DNA of 64,000 nucleotides from Lachnospiraceae bacterium (GTDB lineage: Bacteria; Bacillota; Clostridia; Oscillospirales; CAG-272): assembly GCA_024404495.1 (NCBI GenBank), contig JAKSPT010000003.1:1-64000 (forward strand). The letters run 5' to 3'. Below, in pieces: positions 15,104 to 23,585 of the stretch. The position numbers and the translations under genes were made by a program. Numbering within the stretch: position 1 is the first letter of the stretch; each line of letters starts with the position of its first letter. The notes under the pieces are model-generated. The model saw nothing but the letters and a program-made list of their open reading frames with translations. It was not told the origin of the DNA and searched no databases.

Positions 15104-17791
15104 TCACAGACGGAAGAGGACGGATACGACCTGATGCGGAGCGATGCGCAAATCCGCACCGTTTTCTTCCCCGAGCACCGTTTTTTCATTTCCGGCAAGA
15201 TCGCACAGAACGGTTTCCTTCACGTGAATGCCGGGAACGCCGAGGCGGACGCGTACCGTCTCTTCCCTGTCGGAGGGATTGCAGAGGTCGGCGGCAATCC
15301 CGTTTCCGCCGTTCTGTTTTCTTACGGAGGCGATCACGATCCTGCCGTTATCGGTTTCAAGGAACGCGCCGTGATCGGTCATAACGATTTCCGGACGCCG
15401 ATATCCGGGCATCACGCTGTCCTCGGTCTGTCGGTTCATCATCGCGCGCGGGGGCTCGAGAGAAGACAGTGCCTCGGCGATGACGTTTTCCTTTTCCCCG
15501 GCAAACGGGATCAGAGAAAGCTCGAACGAAAGCTTCGTCAGATTCAAAGCTTCCTTCATCCGGTATTCGTCCACCGTCGCGAAAACGCCGGCAGAGATCA
15601 CGTCGATCGAACGAAGCAGCGTGACCGCGACCGCACGGTCCGCGTCGTCGATCACCTCGTATTCGTAGATCCCGGGCGCCGTGACGGCAAGACCGTTCTT
15701 TCCGTCGGTCACTCCGCAGAAGCCGAGCATCGGCTTGGTCTGATAGATCTGCTCGTGTCTCGCTTCGGGATCGTAAGCGGAAACGATATCCCGTTCGGTC
15801 AGATCAAACGCCTGCAGACCAAACGACTTATCCGCGTTTATCAGTCCCGTCGGGAACAGGACGCGCAGGCGGTGATTGACGGCTCCGTTTTCAATACCGA
15901 TCTTCAGATCGAGCTTTTTGCTGTTTTTGCCGAGGAAAACGCGGACGGTCAGTCCGATCTGCGCGTACCCGCTTCCCCGCTGTCTTCTGTCCGCCGTGAT
16001 CCCGTCCGGGACCGAAAGCGTCAGAGCGATTTCCGCTTCCGCGCCGAGCGGCGTGTCGAATACCTGCGTAAAGGAGGCGTTCCCGCAGACGGAATACACC
16101 GTTCTGCGGTCGAATTTCGGCTCGGCGTGGATATAAACGTCGCCTGCCTCGCCGCTGTCCTCGAAGAGAAGCTGCGAACGGTAGGTATATCCGGTCGACT
16201 TATCGGTAAGATCAAAGGTACCGTTCGGGAGGAACTTAACCGACAGATACTCGTTTTCCATACAGTCGGGACGGGAGAACAGAGCGCTGTCCTTCCGGTT
16301 TTCAAGCTTGTAAACGGCGGGATCCCCTGCCGCGAAATCAAGACGCAGCCAACCGAACGCGGGGATCTCGGGCAGGTCTATCAGCGCCGTCACGACCGAT
16401 TTCGTCCCGTTCGTCGGATGACCGAGGCGGGGATTGTAGCGGATATCGCCGGAAGCCTTAACGGAAAGGATCTTAACCGGAACGGGTGTGCCGTCCGCTT
16501 CGTTCAGAAGGAAGGTACCGTTCCCGAAACCCGAGGGCACGTCGAAGCTAAGCTTTCTGACACCGGAAACCGGAGTCTGCGCGGTATTGAAAATCCACAG
16601 CGAGGGGGCTTCGGTCCCGCAGGACATAATATAGCGGAAGCCGTCGTCCGTCACCTGCTCGGAAAGAGAGAGCGAGGCGCCGTATCTCGCCATGACCTGC
16701 TCGAAAACCTCGTCGACCGAGCAGCAGCCGAGACTGTCGTGCGCGTGATTCTCAAGAACGTTTTTCCACGCGCGTTCGATCGCCCACGAAGGATGCTTTC
16801 TGCCGAGCGTCCACGCAAGCGCCGAGACCGGTTCCAGACGGTTCACGATCGCGTGCTCGCTCCTGAAGTGTCTCAGCTTCTGACGGGGATGCAGGGCGTT
16901 GGTAGATTCGAGGACGTCCTCGGCGTTGTACATCAGTTCTCCGATGACCGCTGCCGGCGCGATCCCTTTTTCTTCGTAATCGGCAAGCACCGCCGAGGCG
17001 TATTCCTCCGGCGTGCTCTGAACGACCTCGATCTCCGGAAACAGCTCCTTGATCGCGCCGATCGCTTCAAACAGATCCTCCTGCGCCCAGGAATGGTCGA
17101 TCCCGTTCAGCCAGAGCATATGTCTGCTGTCGGAATTGAAGAGTCGGAGTTCGCGCAGCTTTGCGACCTTGTTCTTCAGACCCGCGCGCGGGATCTCAAC
17201 GCCGTCGATCACCTCGGTATAGTCGTCGGCACAGAGCGGAAGAGCGGTGGCTTCCCCGTATCCCGAACGGGAATAGAACATATCGACCGCGCTGCCGTCG
17301 GGTGCTTCCCAACGGACGACGCTTTTCGACTTTTTGGGCAGACCGCGCCATGCCATCGCGGAGGGAATGCCGAAACCTGAAAGGATCTGCGGCATCTGCG
17401 CCGTGTGCCCGAATTCGTCGATTTCATAGGCGAATTTCATCACGCCGCCGAGTTTTTCGGAGGAACGGATCCCGTATTCGAGATTGCGGCAGAGCGCTTC
17501 CCCGCCGACGAGTCCCTCAAGCGGCTGCGTGTACCAGGGACCGACGAGCAGTCTGCCCTCCTTCACAAGAGCGGCGACGCGATCGCGGTTTTCGGGTTTT
17601 GCCTCGATATAATCGCCGATCATCGCGTACTGACCGTCTGAAATGAAGCGGTAATCCTTCTTTACTTCGAGAAGACCGACGAGTCTGTCGCAAAGCTCGA
17701 CGAGACGGTCAAGGTATTTTTCGTGCGACTGATACCATTCGCGGTCCCAATGGGTATTGCTGATAACGTGATAGATTTCGTTGTATTCCAT
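15104..17791 (-). CDS. Glycoside hydrolase family 38 alpha-mannosidase, cytosolic
   Basis: An 895-residue protein with the GH38 layout. The N-terminal zinc-binding 'SNTHWDREWY' contains His14 and Asp16. The nucleophile is Asp125 in 'YEIDEFGHTAQMPQIL', and the third zinc-site motif 'NHAHDSLGCCSVDEV' follows later. GH38 enzymes remove alpha-mannose residues from mannosyl-glycerate or N-glycan-type oligosaccharides, with a zinc ion in the active site. The start at 17791 follows GGAGG; the reading frame stays open upstream but has no ribosome site. There is no signal peptide. It is monocistronic, with a perfect promoter. The cytosolic GH92 gene elsewhere in this window suggests related substrates. 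Confidence 0.92.
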   Translation of the reverse strand: MEYNEIYHVISNTHWDREWYQSHEKYLDRLVELCDRLVGLLEVKKDYRFISDGQYAMIGDYIEAKPENRDRVAALVKEGRLLVGPWYTQPLEGLVGGEALCRNLEYGIRSSEKLGGVMKFAYEIDEFGHTAQMPQILSGFGIPSAMAWRGLPKKSKSVVRWEAPDGSAVDMFYSRSGYGEATALPLCADDYTEVIDGVEIPRAGLKNKVAKLRELRLFNSDSRHMLWLNGIDHSWAQEDLFEAIGAIKELFPEIEVVQSTPEEYASAVLADYEEKGIAPAAVIGELMYNAEDVLESTNALHPRQKLRHFRSEHAIVNRLEPVSALAWTLGRKHPSWAIERAWKNVLENHAHDSLGCCSVDEVFEQVMARYGASLSLSEQVTDDGFRYIMSCGTEAPSLWIFNTAQTPVSGVRKLSFDVPSGFGNGTFLLNEADGTPVPVKILSVKASGDIRYNPRLGHPTNGTKSVVTALIDLPEIPAFGWLRLDFAAGDPAVYKLENRKDSALFSRPDCMENEYLSVKFLPNGTFDLTDKSTGYTYRSQLLFEDSGEAGDVYIHAEPKFDRRTVYSVCGNASFTQVFDTPLGAEAEIALTLSVPDGITADRRQRGSGYAQIGLTVRVFLGKNSKKLDLKIGIENGAVNHRLRVLFPTGLINADKSFGLQAFDLTERDIVSAYDPEARHEQIYQTKPMLGFCGVTDGKNGLAVTAPGIYEYEVIDDADRAVAVTLLRSIDVISAGVFATVDEYRMKEALNLTKLSFELSLIPFAGEKENVIAEALSSLEPPRAMMNRQTEDSVMPGYRRPEIVMTDHGAFLETDNGRIVIASVRKQNGGNGIAADLCNPSDREETVRVRLGVPGIHVKETVLCDLAGNEKTVLGEENGADLRIAPHQVVSVLFRL

Positions 17792-17815
17792 CGCTGCCTC
17801 CGGGCGTTTTTTTAT

Positions 17816-17844
17816 ATTATACCGAATTATCCGGGGAATGTCAA
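17816..17844 (-). promoter_or_regulatory. Consensus promoter for the GH38 gene
   Basis: Minus strand: TTGACA, 17 bp, TATAAT, with a 25-nt spacer to the ATG that includes GGAGG. Confidence 0.88.
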
Positions 17845-17879
17845 CGGGCACGGACAAATTACCATTTTCGGAAAAGCAC

Positions 17880-17908
17880 TTGACAGAGCCCGAAAAAAGT
17901 GGTATAAT
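17880..17908 (+). promoter_or_regulatory. Consensus promoter for the tRNA pair
   Basis: TTGACA (17880-17885), 17 bp, TATAAT (17903-17908), 15 bp before tRNA-Thr. Confidence 0.92.
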
Positions 17909-17923
17909 AGCGACCGTCGGAAC

Positions 17924-17998
17924 GCTGGTGTGGCTCAATGGCAGAGCAGCTGATTTGTAATCAGCAGGTTGATGGTTCGACTCCGTTCACCAGCTCCA
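17924..17998 (+). tRNA. tRNA-Thr (anticodon TGT)
   Basis: Acceptor GCTGGTG pairs with CACCAGC, and the CCA end is encoded (17996-17998). The anticodon loop 'CTGATTTGTAATCAG' has TGT in the centre, and the T arm contains GGTTCGACTCC. It is co-transcribed with the abutting tRNA-Tyr. Confidence 0.95.
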
Positions 17999-18083
17999 GG
18001 GAGCGTTCCCGAGTGGCCAAAGGGGGCAGACTGTAAATCTGTTGTCGCTGACTTCGGTGGTCCGAATCCACCCGCTCCCACCA
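17999..18083 (+). tRNA. tRNA-Tyr (anticodon GTA)
   Basis: Acceptor GGGAGCG pairs with CGCTCCC, followed by A and an encoded CCA. The anticodon loop 'CAGACTGTAAATCTG' carries GTA. The long variable arm is the class II type expected of bacterial tRNA-Tyr. It starts on the base after the tRNA-Thr CCA. Confidence 0.95.
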
Positions 18084-18085
18084 TG

Positions 18086-18125
18086 TAAAAACCTCATTTG
18101 TCTGCCAAGACAAATGAGGTTTTTA
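18086..18125 (+). terminator. Terminator of the tRNA operon
   Basis: Long perfect stem TAAAAACCTCATTTGTC / GACAAATGAGGTTTTTA with a short loop, 2 bp after tRNA-Tyr. Confidence 0.9.
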
Positions 18126-18127
18126 CA

Positions 18128-18324
18128 ATGATATCCGTTCCTGTCGGAACGAGTGATATACCTTCGGTATGATATCCCACTTCGTGCGATGAAATACGCC
18201 TTCGGCGTATAAAGGAACGGATATCATCATATTTGCCGCAAGGCAAATATATCATGCCGAGCGAAAGCTCGGTATATCATACGGCGTCAGCCGTATATCA
18301 TATCGCCGCGAGGCGATATATCAT
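18128..18324. repeat. Cluster of short hairpins joined by ATATCAT linkers
   Basis: No coding sequence. An outer inverted repeat, ATGATATCCGTTCC (18128-18141) and GGAACGGATATCAT (18214-18227), encloses small stems: CGTTCC/GGAACG, ATACC-TTC-GGTAT and ATACGCC-TTC-GGCGTAT. Four more hairpins follow in tandem: ATATTTGCC-GCAA-GGCAAATAT, CCGAGC-GAAA-GCTCGG, ACGGC-GTCA-GCCGT and ATCGCC-GCGA-GGCGAT. Copies of ATATCAT separate them. Stem sequences all differ but each remains paired, and loops are often stable tetraloops (GCAA, GAAA, GCGA). It resembles a dispersed non-coding repeat (MITE or REP-like) of clostridial genomes. It is not a CRISPR array because the units are not identical. Confidence 0.85.
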
Positions 18325-18378
18325 TTACAGAAGAGTACCTTCATTCCGCTTCCGTTTTACCTGCACCCCAAAATCACC

Positions 18379-18416
18379 AAAACCGTCTTTCCCCGAAACG
18401 CGGAAAAGACGGTTTT
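18379..18416 (-). terminator. Terminator at the end of the ruv-to-P-type-ATPase gene train
   Basis: Stem AAAACCGTCTTTCC / GGAAAAGACGGTTTT with a 9-nt loop, 20 bp past the stop codon of the P-type ATPase homologue. The better T run is on the plus strand, so it may act in both directions. Confidence 0.7.
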
Positions 18417-18437
18417 TTCTCGTATGAATGCCGGCAA

Positions 18438-21203
18438 TCAGTCTTTCTTCTTTACAAACAGCTTCCCGATCTCGAATATCGCGAACATAAGCGCGACCGG
18501 GATCAGAACGAAGCCCCACGCGGGAAGCGAAAGCCTCACGACGCCGAACAGATTTCCGAAGCGCGGGAACACCGACGCACAGACGATGAACGCGGCGAGG
18601 ACGAGATCGGTCAGAGCCGAAATGCCGCTCACGACCATCCCGTGACGGAAGATCGGATGACCCGAGGAAAGCACGAGACGCAGGACCTGCTGGGACAGGA
18701 TCAGACTGAGGAAGACAGCCGTGCAGAGCGCGTCGCTTCCGCGGATCACGCCGACGACCGAGCCGACGATCATGCTTCCCGCCGTCAGCACGGACCAGAT
18801 CAGACCGTAAATAACGCTGAACAGCGCCGTCCTTCCGATCCGGTCAAGGTCAAACCGTTCGTAAGAACGCTCGTAAAGCATTTTCGTATCCGGCTTGGAG
18901 AACGCCATCGACAGGATCGCCATCAGATCGACGATCATACCGGAGAACAGAAGCTGGATCGGCTTCAGGTACGTAACACCGACAGCGATCGAGAGAACGA
19001 CGGCTGCCGTGCGGAAGGTCTGCGTCATCACGATATGCCGGAACATCCTCGTCAGGTTCCGGCAGATCATCCCGGCGGAGCTGACCGATTCCGCGATCGC
19101 GCGGAAGCCGCCGCCCTTCTCGTCCGCCTCGGAAACGATGACGTCGGAAACGAAGCGGAGCGCTTCACAGCCCATTTCCCCGCCCTTTTTGGAATAGACG
19201 GGCGTATTGCGTCCGGTCAGCGAATACCCGGAGGTCCCCGCCTTATCGGAAAGCGTTACGCTCTGCGCGAAGCTGACGTCGGCCTCTCTCAATACCGTGA
19301 GCTCCTCCAGTCTGCGGCATAGGACGCCCACCTTCGCGCCTTCGTCCTTCAGATCGCGGATCAGCCTTCTCTTCTGCGACACATCAAGTCCCTGACAAAG
19401 CGTATAGGTACCGAGCTCGGAATAATAGAGCCCCTCCTGCATTCCCGCCATTTCGGAGCCGGTCAGTACCCGGTCTCCGTCCTTGAGGATGCCGACCGAT
19501 TCGGCAAAGCGGAGATTGTAATCCCCCACGTCGTCGGTCATCAGGATCACGCGGATCCCGGCGTCGCGGCAGCGGGCGACCGTTTTCGCGATGCCGACCG
19601 TAGAAGGCTCGCGGATGGCAAGCAGCCCCTCGAAGTTCATTTCGTGCTGGCAGACGCCGATCTTGCCTAGATTGTTGTACGGAACGGTTTTCGTCGCAAC
19701 GGCAACCACGCGGTATGTCTGCTTGGAAAGCAGCTCCCCCGCAATGCGGAAGGCGCTCGCCTTTTCCTGCGTCATCGGCAGGACTTTTCCGTTCTCGGAA
19801 TAGGTCGTGCAGCGGGAAATCAGAAGCGAGGGATCCCCGCGCAGCGCGATCATATAATTATCGTAACAGGAGTAGAGCGTTGTTTCAAAGAAATTGTCCG
19901 GGCCCGCGTCTCTGTGCTCGACGAGCGGATATTTCGTTTCGAGCTCGACGTTGTAGATACCAAGCTCTTCGGAAAGACGCAGGATGGCGTTTTCCTCGGG
20001 CGTATAGATATTTTCGCTGTTTTCGTTATTCAGTCTGAGCCGCTCGGAGCCGTACAGACCGGTTGACAGCAGCGCGTAGCGAAGCGCCTTCGACGCCTCT
20101 CTTTTGAAGCCGTGCTCCCCGACCGAAACGGTATCGCCGTTGACGAAGACCTTTTCGATCTTCTGCTCCGAGGTCGTAAAGCTGCCCTCCTTCGGAACGA
20201 TAAGACAGTCAAGATCCTTCATCACGCGAAGCTTATCCGAGTTTTTGATCAGCGCGCCCGAATTGATGCTGCCGTTTCTTCTGACGGCGCTGAAAACGCC
20301 GCAGGCGATCAGAATAAAGCCGAAGATCGGCAGGAATTCGGTCAGCGAGGAGACCGAAAGCGAAAGCGAAAGGAGAAAGCTGTCAACGAGTCCCGTCCCG
20401 CGCTTTGCGATGATCAGATCGGCAACGGTCAGGACGAGAATGGAAAAGCAGGAAACGAGAGACGCGGCGCGGCTGAACTTCCGCAGCTTCGTCAGAACGG
20501 CGAGCTTGTCGTGCAGCACGATCGGCATATTCTTCCGCATCTTACAGACGAGGGTCTCCTTCCCGATCCCGCAGGCGATGGCTTTCCCCCTGCCCGCGGA
20601 AACGATCGTGGAGGCAAACACCATATTTCTCTGCCCGTGAGGAGCAATATCACCCGAGGTCACGAAATCGGCGTTTTTCCGTACCGCCTTCGGATATCCG
20701 GTCAGCGAATACTCTCTCACGTCCATCCCGTCGGTCTCGATCAGTCTCGCGTCGCAGGGGACGATATCCCCGGCGGTCAGATAAATGATGTCGCCCTGCA
20801 CGAGCTGACGCTGCTTGATCAGATACAGCTTGCCTTCCCGCAGTACCTTTGCGGTCGGAAGCGCATAGTAATCCATTCCCTCAAGCACGCGCTGCGATTT
20901 CTCGTAGGTGTAAAGCATCACGGCGTAAAAGACGAGAAGCACCGAGATCGCGGCAAGCATCAGCACGGTCTTCTCGAAGATCACCGCGATCAGAACGGTG
21001 AACAGAAGAAGAATGGAAGGCAGATCGGTCAGGATATGGATCAGATTGGAACGGAAAGAGGTCGACGAAAGCTGATAAACGTCGTTCATGCCGTCTCTTG
21101 CACGGCGTTTCGCGACCTGCTTTTTCGTCAGACCCTTTTCGGTATCGGTCTTCAGAATCGTTTCGACCTGGCGGTAGCCTTTATCGTACCATTTATCTCT
21201 CAT
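18438..21203 (-). CDS. Degenerate P-type ATPase homologue lacking catalytic motifs (putative pseudo-ATPase)
   Basis: A 921-residue, roughly ten-helix membrane protein with the domain order of a cation P-type ATPase: N-terminal actuator segment, two helix pairs, actuator, helices, cytosolic P/N domains, C-terminal helices. Every catalytic motif checked is altered. The phosphorylated DKTGTLT is 'PKEGSFT' (Pro337 for Asp), actuator TGES is 'TGYP' (168-171), the helix-4 PEGLP is 'TEFLP' (288-292), nucleotide-site KGAP is 'RGDP' (455-458), TGD is 'TDD' (556-558), and GDGVND is 'CRRLEE' (629-634). The frame is intact and lies 24 bp after the Clp ATPase gene, so it is not obviously a decaying pseudogene. 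It cannot pump by the known mechanism. A sensing, scaffold or partner-ATPase role is inference. Confidence 0.85.
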   Translation of the reverse strand: MRDKWYDKGYRQVETILKTDTEKGLTKKQVAKRRARDGMNDVYQLSSTSFRSNLIHILTDLPSILLLFTVLIAVIFEKTVLMLAAISVLLVFYAVMLYTYEKSQRVLEGMDYYALPTAKVLREGKLYLIKQRQLVQGDIIYLTAGDIVPCDARLIETDGMDVREYSLTGYPKAVRKNADFVTSGDIAPHGQRNMVFASTIVSAGRGKAIACGIGKETLVCKMRKNMPIVLHDKLAVLTKLRKFSRAASLVSCFSILVLTVADLIIAKRGTGLVDSFLLSLSLSVSSLTEFLPIFGFILIACGVFSAVRRNGSINSGALIKNSDKLRVMKDLDCLIVPKEGSFTTSEQKIEKVFVNGDTVSVGEHGFKREASKALRYALLSTGLYGSERLRLNNENSENIYTPEENAILRLSEELGIYNVELETKYPLVEHRDAGPDNFFETTLYSCYDNYMIALRGDPSLLISRCTTYSENGKVLPMTQEKASAFRIAGELLSKQTYRVVAVATKTVPYNNLGKIGVCQHEMNFEGLLAIREPSTVGIAKTVARCRDAGIRVILMTDDVGDYNLRFAESVGILKDGDRVLTGSEMAGMQEGLYYSELGTYTLCQGLDVSQKRRLIRDLKDEGAKVGVLCRRLEELTVLREADVSFAQSVTLSDKAGTSGYSLTGRNTPVYSKKGGEMGCEALRFVSDVIVSEADEKGGGFRAIAESVSSAGMICRNLTRMFRHIVMTQTFRTAAVVLSIAVGVTYLKPIQLLFSGMIVDLMAILSMAFSKPDTKMLYERSYERFDLDRIGRTALFSVIYGLIWSVLTAGSMIVGSVVGVIRGSDALCTAVFLSLILSQQVLRLVLSSGHPIFRHGMVVSGISALTDLVLAAFIVCASVFPRFGNLFGVVRLSLPAWGFVLIPVALMFAIFEIGKLFVKKKD

Positions 21204-21227
21204 GATCTGTCTTCCTGTTTTGAACTA

Positions 21228-23543
21228 TCAGATGCAGGTGATGGCAAGCGCGCCCTCGCTGACGTCAAGCGACACGAGACGGATATCCTTATCGTAATCG
21301 CTGATGAGGCGGTTGGCGAGTCTGTCCTCCACTTCTCTTTCGATATATCTTCTCATATTCCTTGCGCCGTATTTCCGGCTGAAGGATTCCTTTGCAATGA
21401 ACTTTGCCGCTTCTTCCGTGAAGCCGAAGGTAATCTCCCGCTCGGCGAGCGCGCTCTTCAGCTCGTTCAGCATAATGGAGGCGATCGCGGCAAAATCGTT
21501 TTCGTCGAGCGAACGGAAAGTGATGATCTCGTCGACGCGGTTCAGGAATTCCGGACGGAGGAAGGAGGAAAGCGCCTTTTCGGTCTTGGCTTCCTCTGCC
21601 GTTTCCCCGGTCACGCCGAAGCCCGCGAGCGTGGACGAAACCGCGGAACCCGCGTTCGTCGTCATCACGATGACGGTGTTCTCGAAATTGACCGTTTTTC
21701 CGTGCGCGTCGGTCACTCTGCCGTCGTCAAGGATCTGAAGCAGGATGTTCATCACGTCGGGATGCGCTTTTTCGATCTCGTCGAAAAGGATCACGGAATA
21801 CGGCTTGCGGCGGATCTTTTCGGTGAGCTGCCCCGCTTCGTCGTAGCCGACGTACCCGGGAGGCGCCCCGATCAGCTTGGAGACCGAATGCTTTTCCATG
21901 AATTCCGACATATCGAGACGGATCAGCGTCTCGGGAGAACGGAAAAGCTGCGCGGCGAGCTGCTTGACGAGCTCGGTCTTGCCGACGCCGGTCGGACCCG
22001 CGAAAATGAAGGAAACCGGCTTGCGCTTCGGGGAGACCCCGGTGCGGTTGCGCTTGATCGCCCGGACGACGGCCTCCACGGCTTTGTCCTGCCCGATGAT
22101 GCGTGCCTTCAGAGAGGGCTCGAGCTTGCCGATCTTTTCAAATTCGGTCTCGGTAATTTCGGAGGCGGGGACACCGGTCCAGATCTCGATGACCTCGGCA
22201 AGGTCCGCCGTGGTCAGCTCGATGCGCTTTTTCAGTTCCTCGAGCTCTCCGATCTCCTTTTCGAGATTCAGCTCTCTGACGCGGAGATCGGCGACCTTCT
22301 GATATTTCATCGACGCCGCTTCTTCATTGCCCGCTTCGGGCTCCTCGTTTTCCGCGGCTTCCTTTTCCTTCAGAACGAGAGCAAGCTCGTTCTTCTTTTT
22401 CTCGCATTCGCCGATCTCCTTATGGCGGAGCGCGACGTGCGCGAGCGCCTCGTCGAGCAGGTCGATCGCCTTATCGGGAAGGAAACGGTCGGTGATATAG
22501 CGCTCGGAAAGGATCACGGCGTTACGGATCACCTGATTCGGGATCGAAACGCTGTGGAAGGTCTCGTAATTGCCCTTGATGCCGATCAGGACCTTTTCGG
22601 TATCCTCGACCGAAGGCTCCTCCACGACGATCGGCTGGAAGCGGCGCTCCAACGCGGCGTCCTTTTCGATATATTTGCGGTATTCGGTCAAAGTCGTTGC
22701 GCCGATCACCTGGATCTCCCCGCGGGAAAGCGCGGGCTTGAGGATATTCGCGGCGTTCATGCTGCCCTCCGCGTCACCGGCGGAAGCGATGGTGTGGACC
22801 TCGTCGATCACGAGAATGATATTGCCGAGCGTCTTGACCTCCTCGATCAGACCCTTCATTCTGGTCTCGAACTGACCGCGGAACTGCGTACCGGCAACGA
22901 TAGCGGTCATATCGACGAGATAGACCTCCTTCGAGGCGTGCTTATACGGGACGTTTCCGTCAACGATGCGCTGCGCGAGCGCCTCCGCGATCGCGGTCTT
23001 GCCGACGCCGGGCTCGCCGATCAGACAGGGATTGTTCTTTTGTCTGCGGCAGAGGATCTGGATCAGCCGTTCAAGCTCGCGCTCTCTGCCGATCACGGGG
23101 TCAAGTCCGCCCTCGGCAGCCTTGCGCGTCAGATTCATACAGAAGCCCTCGAGATATTTTCTCTGGGGAGCCGCTTTCGCGTCGTTTCCCTTTTTGGCTC
23201 CGTTCTTCTGCTGACCGTTCTGACCCTGCTGCATTCCGCGCATGATGCTTCCGAAGATCTTCCGCATATCGAGCGCGGGGGCTTTCCCGTCCTCGTCGGG
23301 CTTATCGGATTCCTCGGCGAGCATCTCGCCGACCTCCTTCAGCTCCTCGGGGTCGATCTCGGCGTTCATCCGTTCGATATCCTCTTCGGAAAGCCCCATC
23401 TGCGAAATCGCAAGGTCGACCTGCTTGATCCCCATCTCGCGGGCACATTTGATACAGTAACCGAGGTTTTCCATCTTTCCGTTTTCAAACTTGGAAAGGA
23501 AAACGACCGGCATTCTTTTATGACAGCGACAGCATAATTCCAT
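21228..23543 (-). CDS. Clp-family AAA+ unfoldase, ClpE/ClpC-like
   Basis: A 771-residue Hsp100 protein. The N-terminus is a small zinc finger ('CCRCHK ... CIKCAR') as in ClpE, not the double Clp-N repeat of ClpC. Two AAA+ modules follow: Walker A 'GEPGVGKT' with 'ILVIDEVHTIASAG', and later 'GPTGVGKTELVKQL' with 'SVILFDEIEKAHPDV'. A coiled middle domain lies between them. The segment 'LAGFGV' in module 2 could be the ClpP-docking loop. It would unfold proteins for ClpP, probably in stress; no CtsR or mcsAB genes are adjacent. The ATG follows AAGGAG. Confidence 0.9.
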   Translation of the reverse strand: MELCCRCHKRMPVVFLSKFENGKMENLGYCIKCAREMGIKQVDLAISQMGLSEEDIERMNAEIDPEELKEVGEMLAEESDKPDEDGKAPALDMRKIFGSIMRGMQQGQNGQQKNGAKKGNDAKAAPQRKYLEGFCMNLTRKAAEGGLDPVIGRERELERLIQILCRRQKNNPCLIGEPGVGKTAIAEALAQRIVDGNVPYKHASKEVYLVDMTAIVAGTQFRGQFETRMKGLIEEVKTLGNIILVIDEVHTIASAGDAEGSMNAANILKPALSRGEIQVIGATTLTEYRKYIEKDAALERRFQPIVVEEPSVEDTEKVLIGIKGNYETFHSVSIPNQVIRNAVILSERYITDRFLPDKAIDLLDEALAHVALRHKEIGECEKKKNELALVLKEKEAAENEEPEAGNEEAASMKYQKVADLRVRELNLEKEIGELEELKKRIELTTADLAEVIEIWTGVPASEITETEFEKIGKLEPSLKARIIGQDKAVEAVVRAIKRNRTGVSPKRKPVSFIFAGPTGVGKTELVKQLAAQLFRSPETLIRLDMSEFMEKHSVSKLIGAPPGYVGYDEAGQLTEKIRRKPYSVILFDEIEKAHPDVMNILLQILDDGRVTDAHGKTVNFENTVIVMTTNAGSAVSSTLAGFGVTGETAEEAKTEKALSSFLRPEFLNRVDEIITFRSLDENDFAAIASIMLNELKSALAEREITFGFTEEAAKFIAKESFSRKYGARNMRRYIEREVEDRLANRLISDYDKDIRLVSLDVSEGALAITCI

Positions 23544-23585
23544 GCTAAATACTCCTTCGGCAGCGTTCTGCCGTAAAAAAACTGA

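Noticed and set aside
18128..18324. CRISPR array
   Set aside because: Units are hairpins of different sequence joined by a 7-bp linker; there are no identical 24-40 bp repeats, spacers or cas genes.
18438..21203. Calling the P-type ATPase homologue a pseudogene
   Set aside because: The frame is intact over 921 codons with a start, good spacing after the previous gene and a terminator. Loss of motifs alone does not show loss of function.
20112..23537. 1141-codon frame opposite the Clp ATPase and P-type ATPase genes
   Set aside because: It spans two real genes and the gap between them, and shows no domain, signal or ribosome site.
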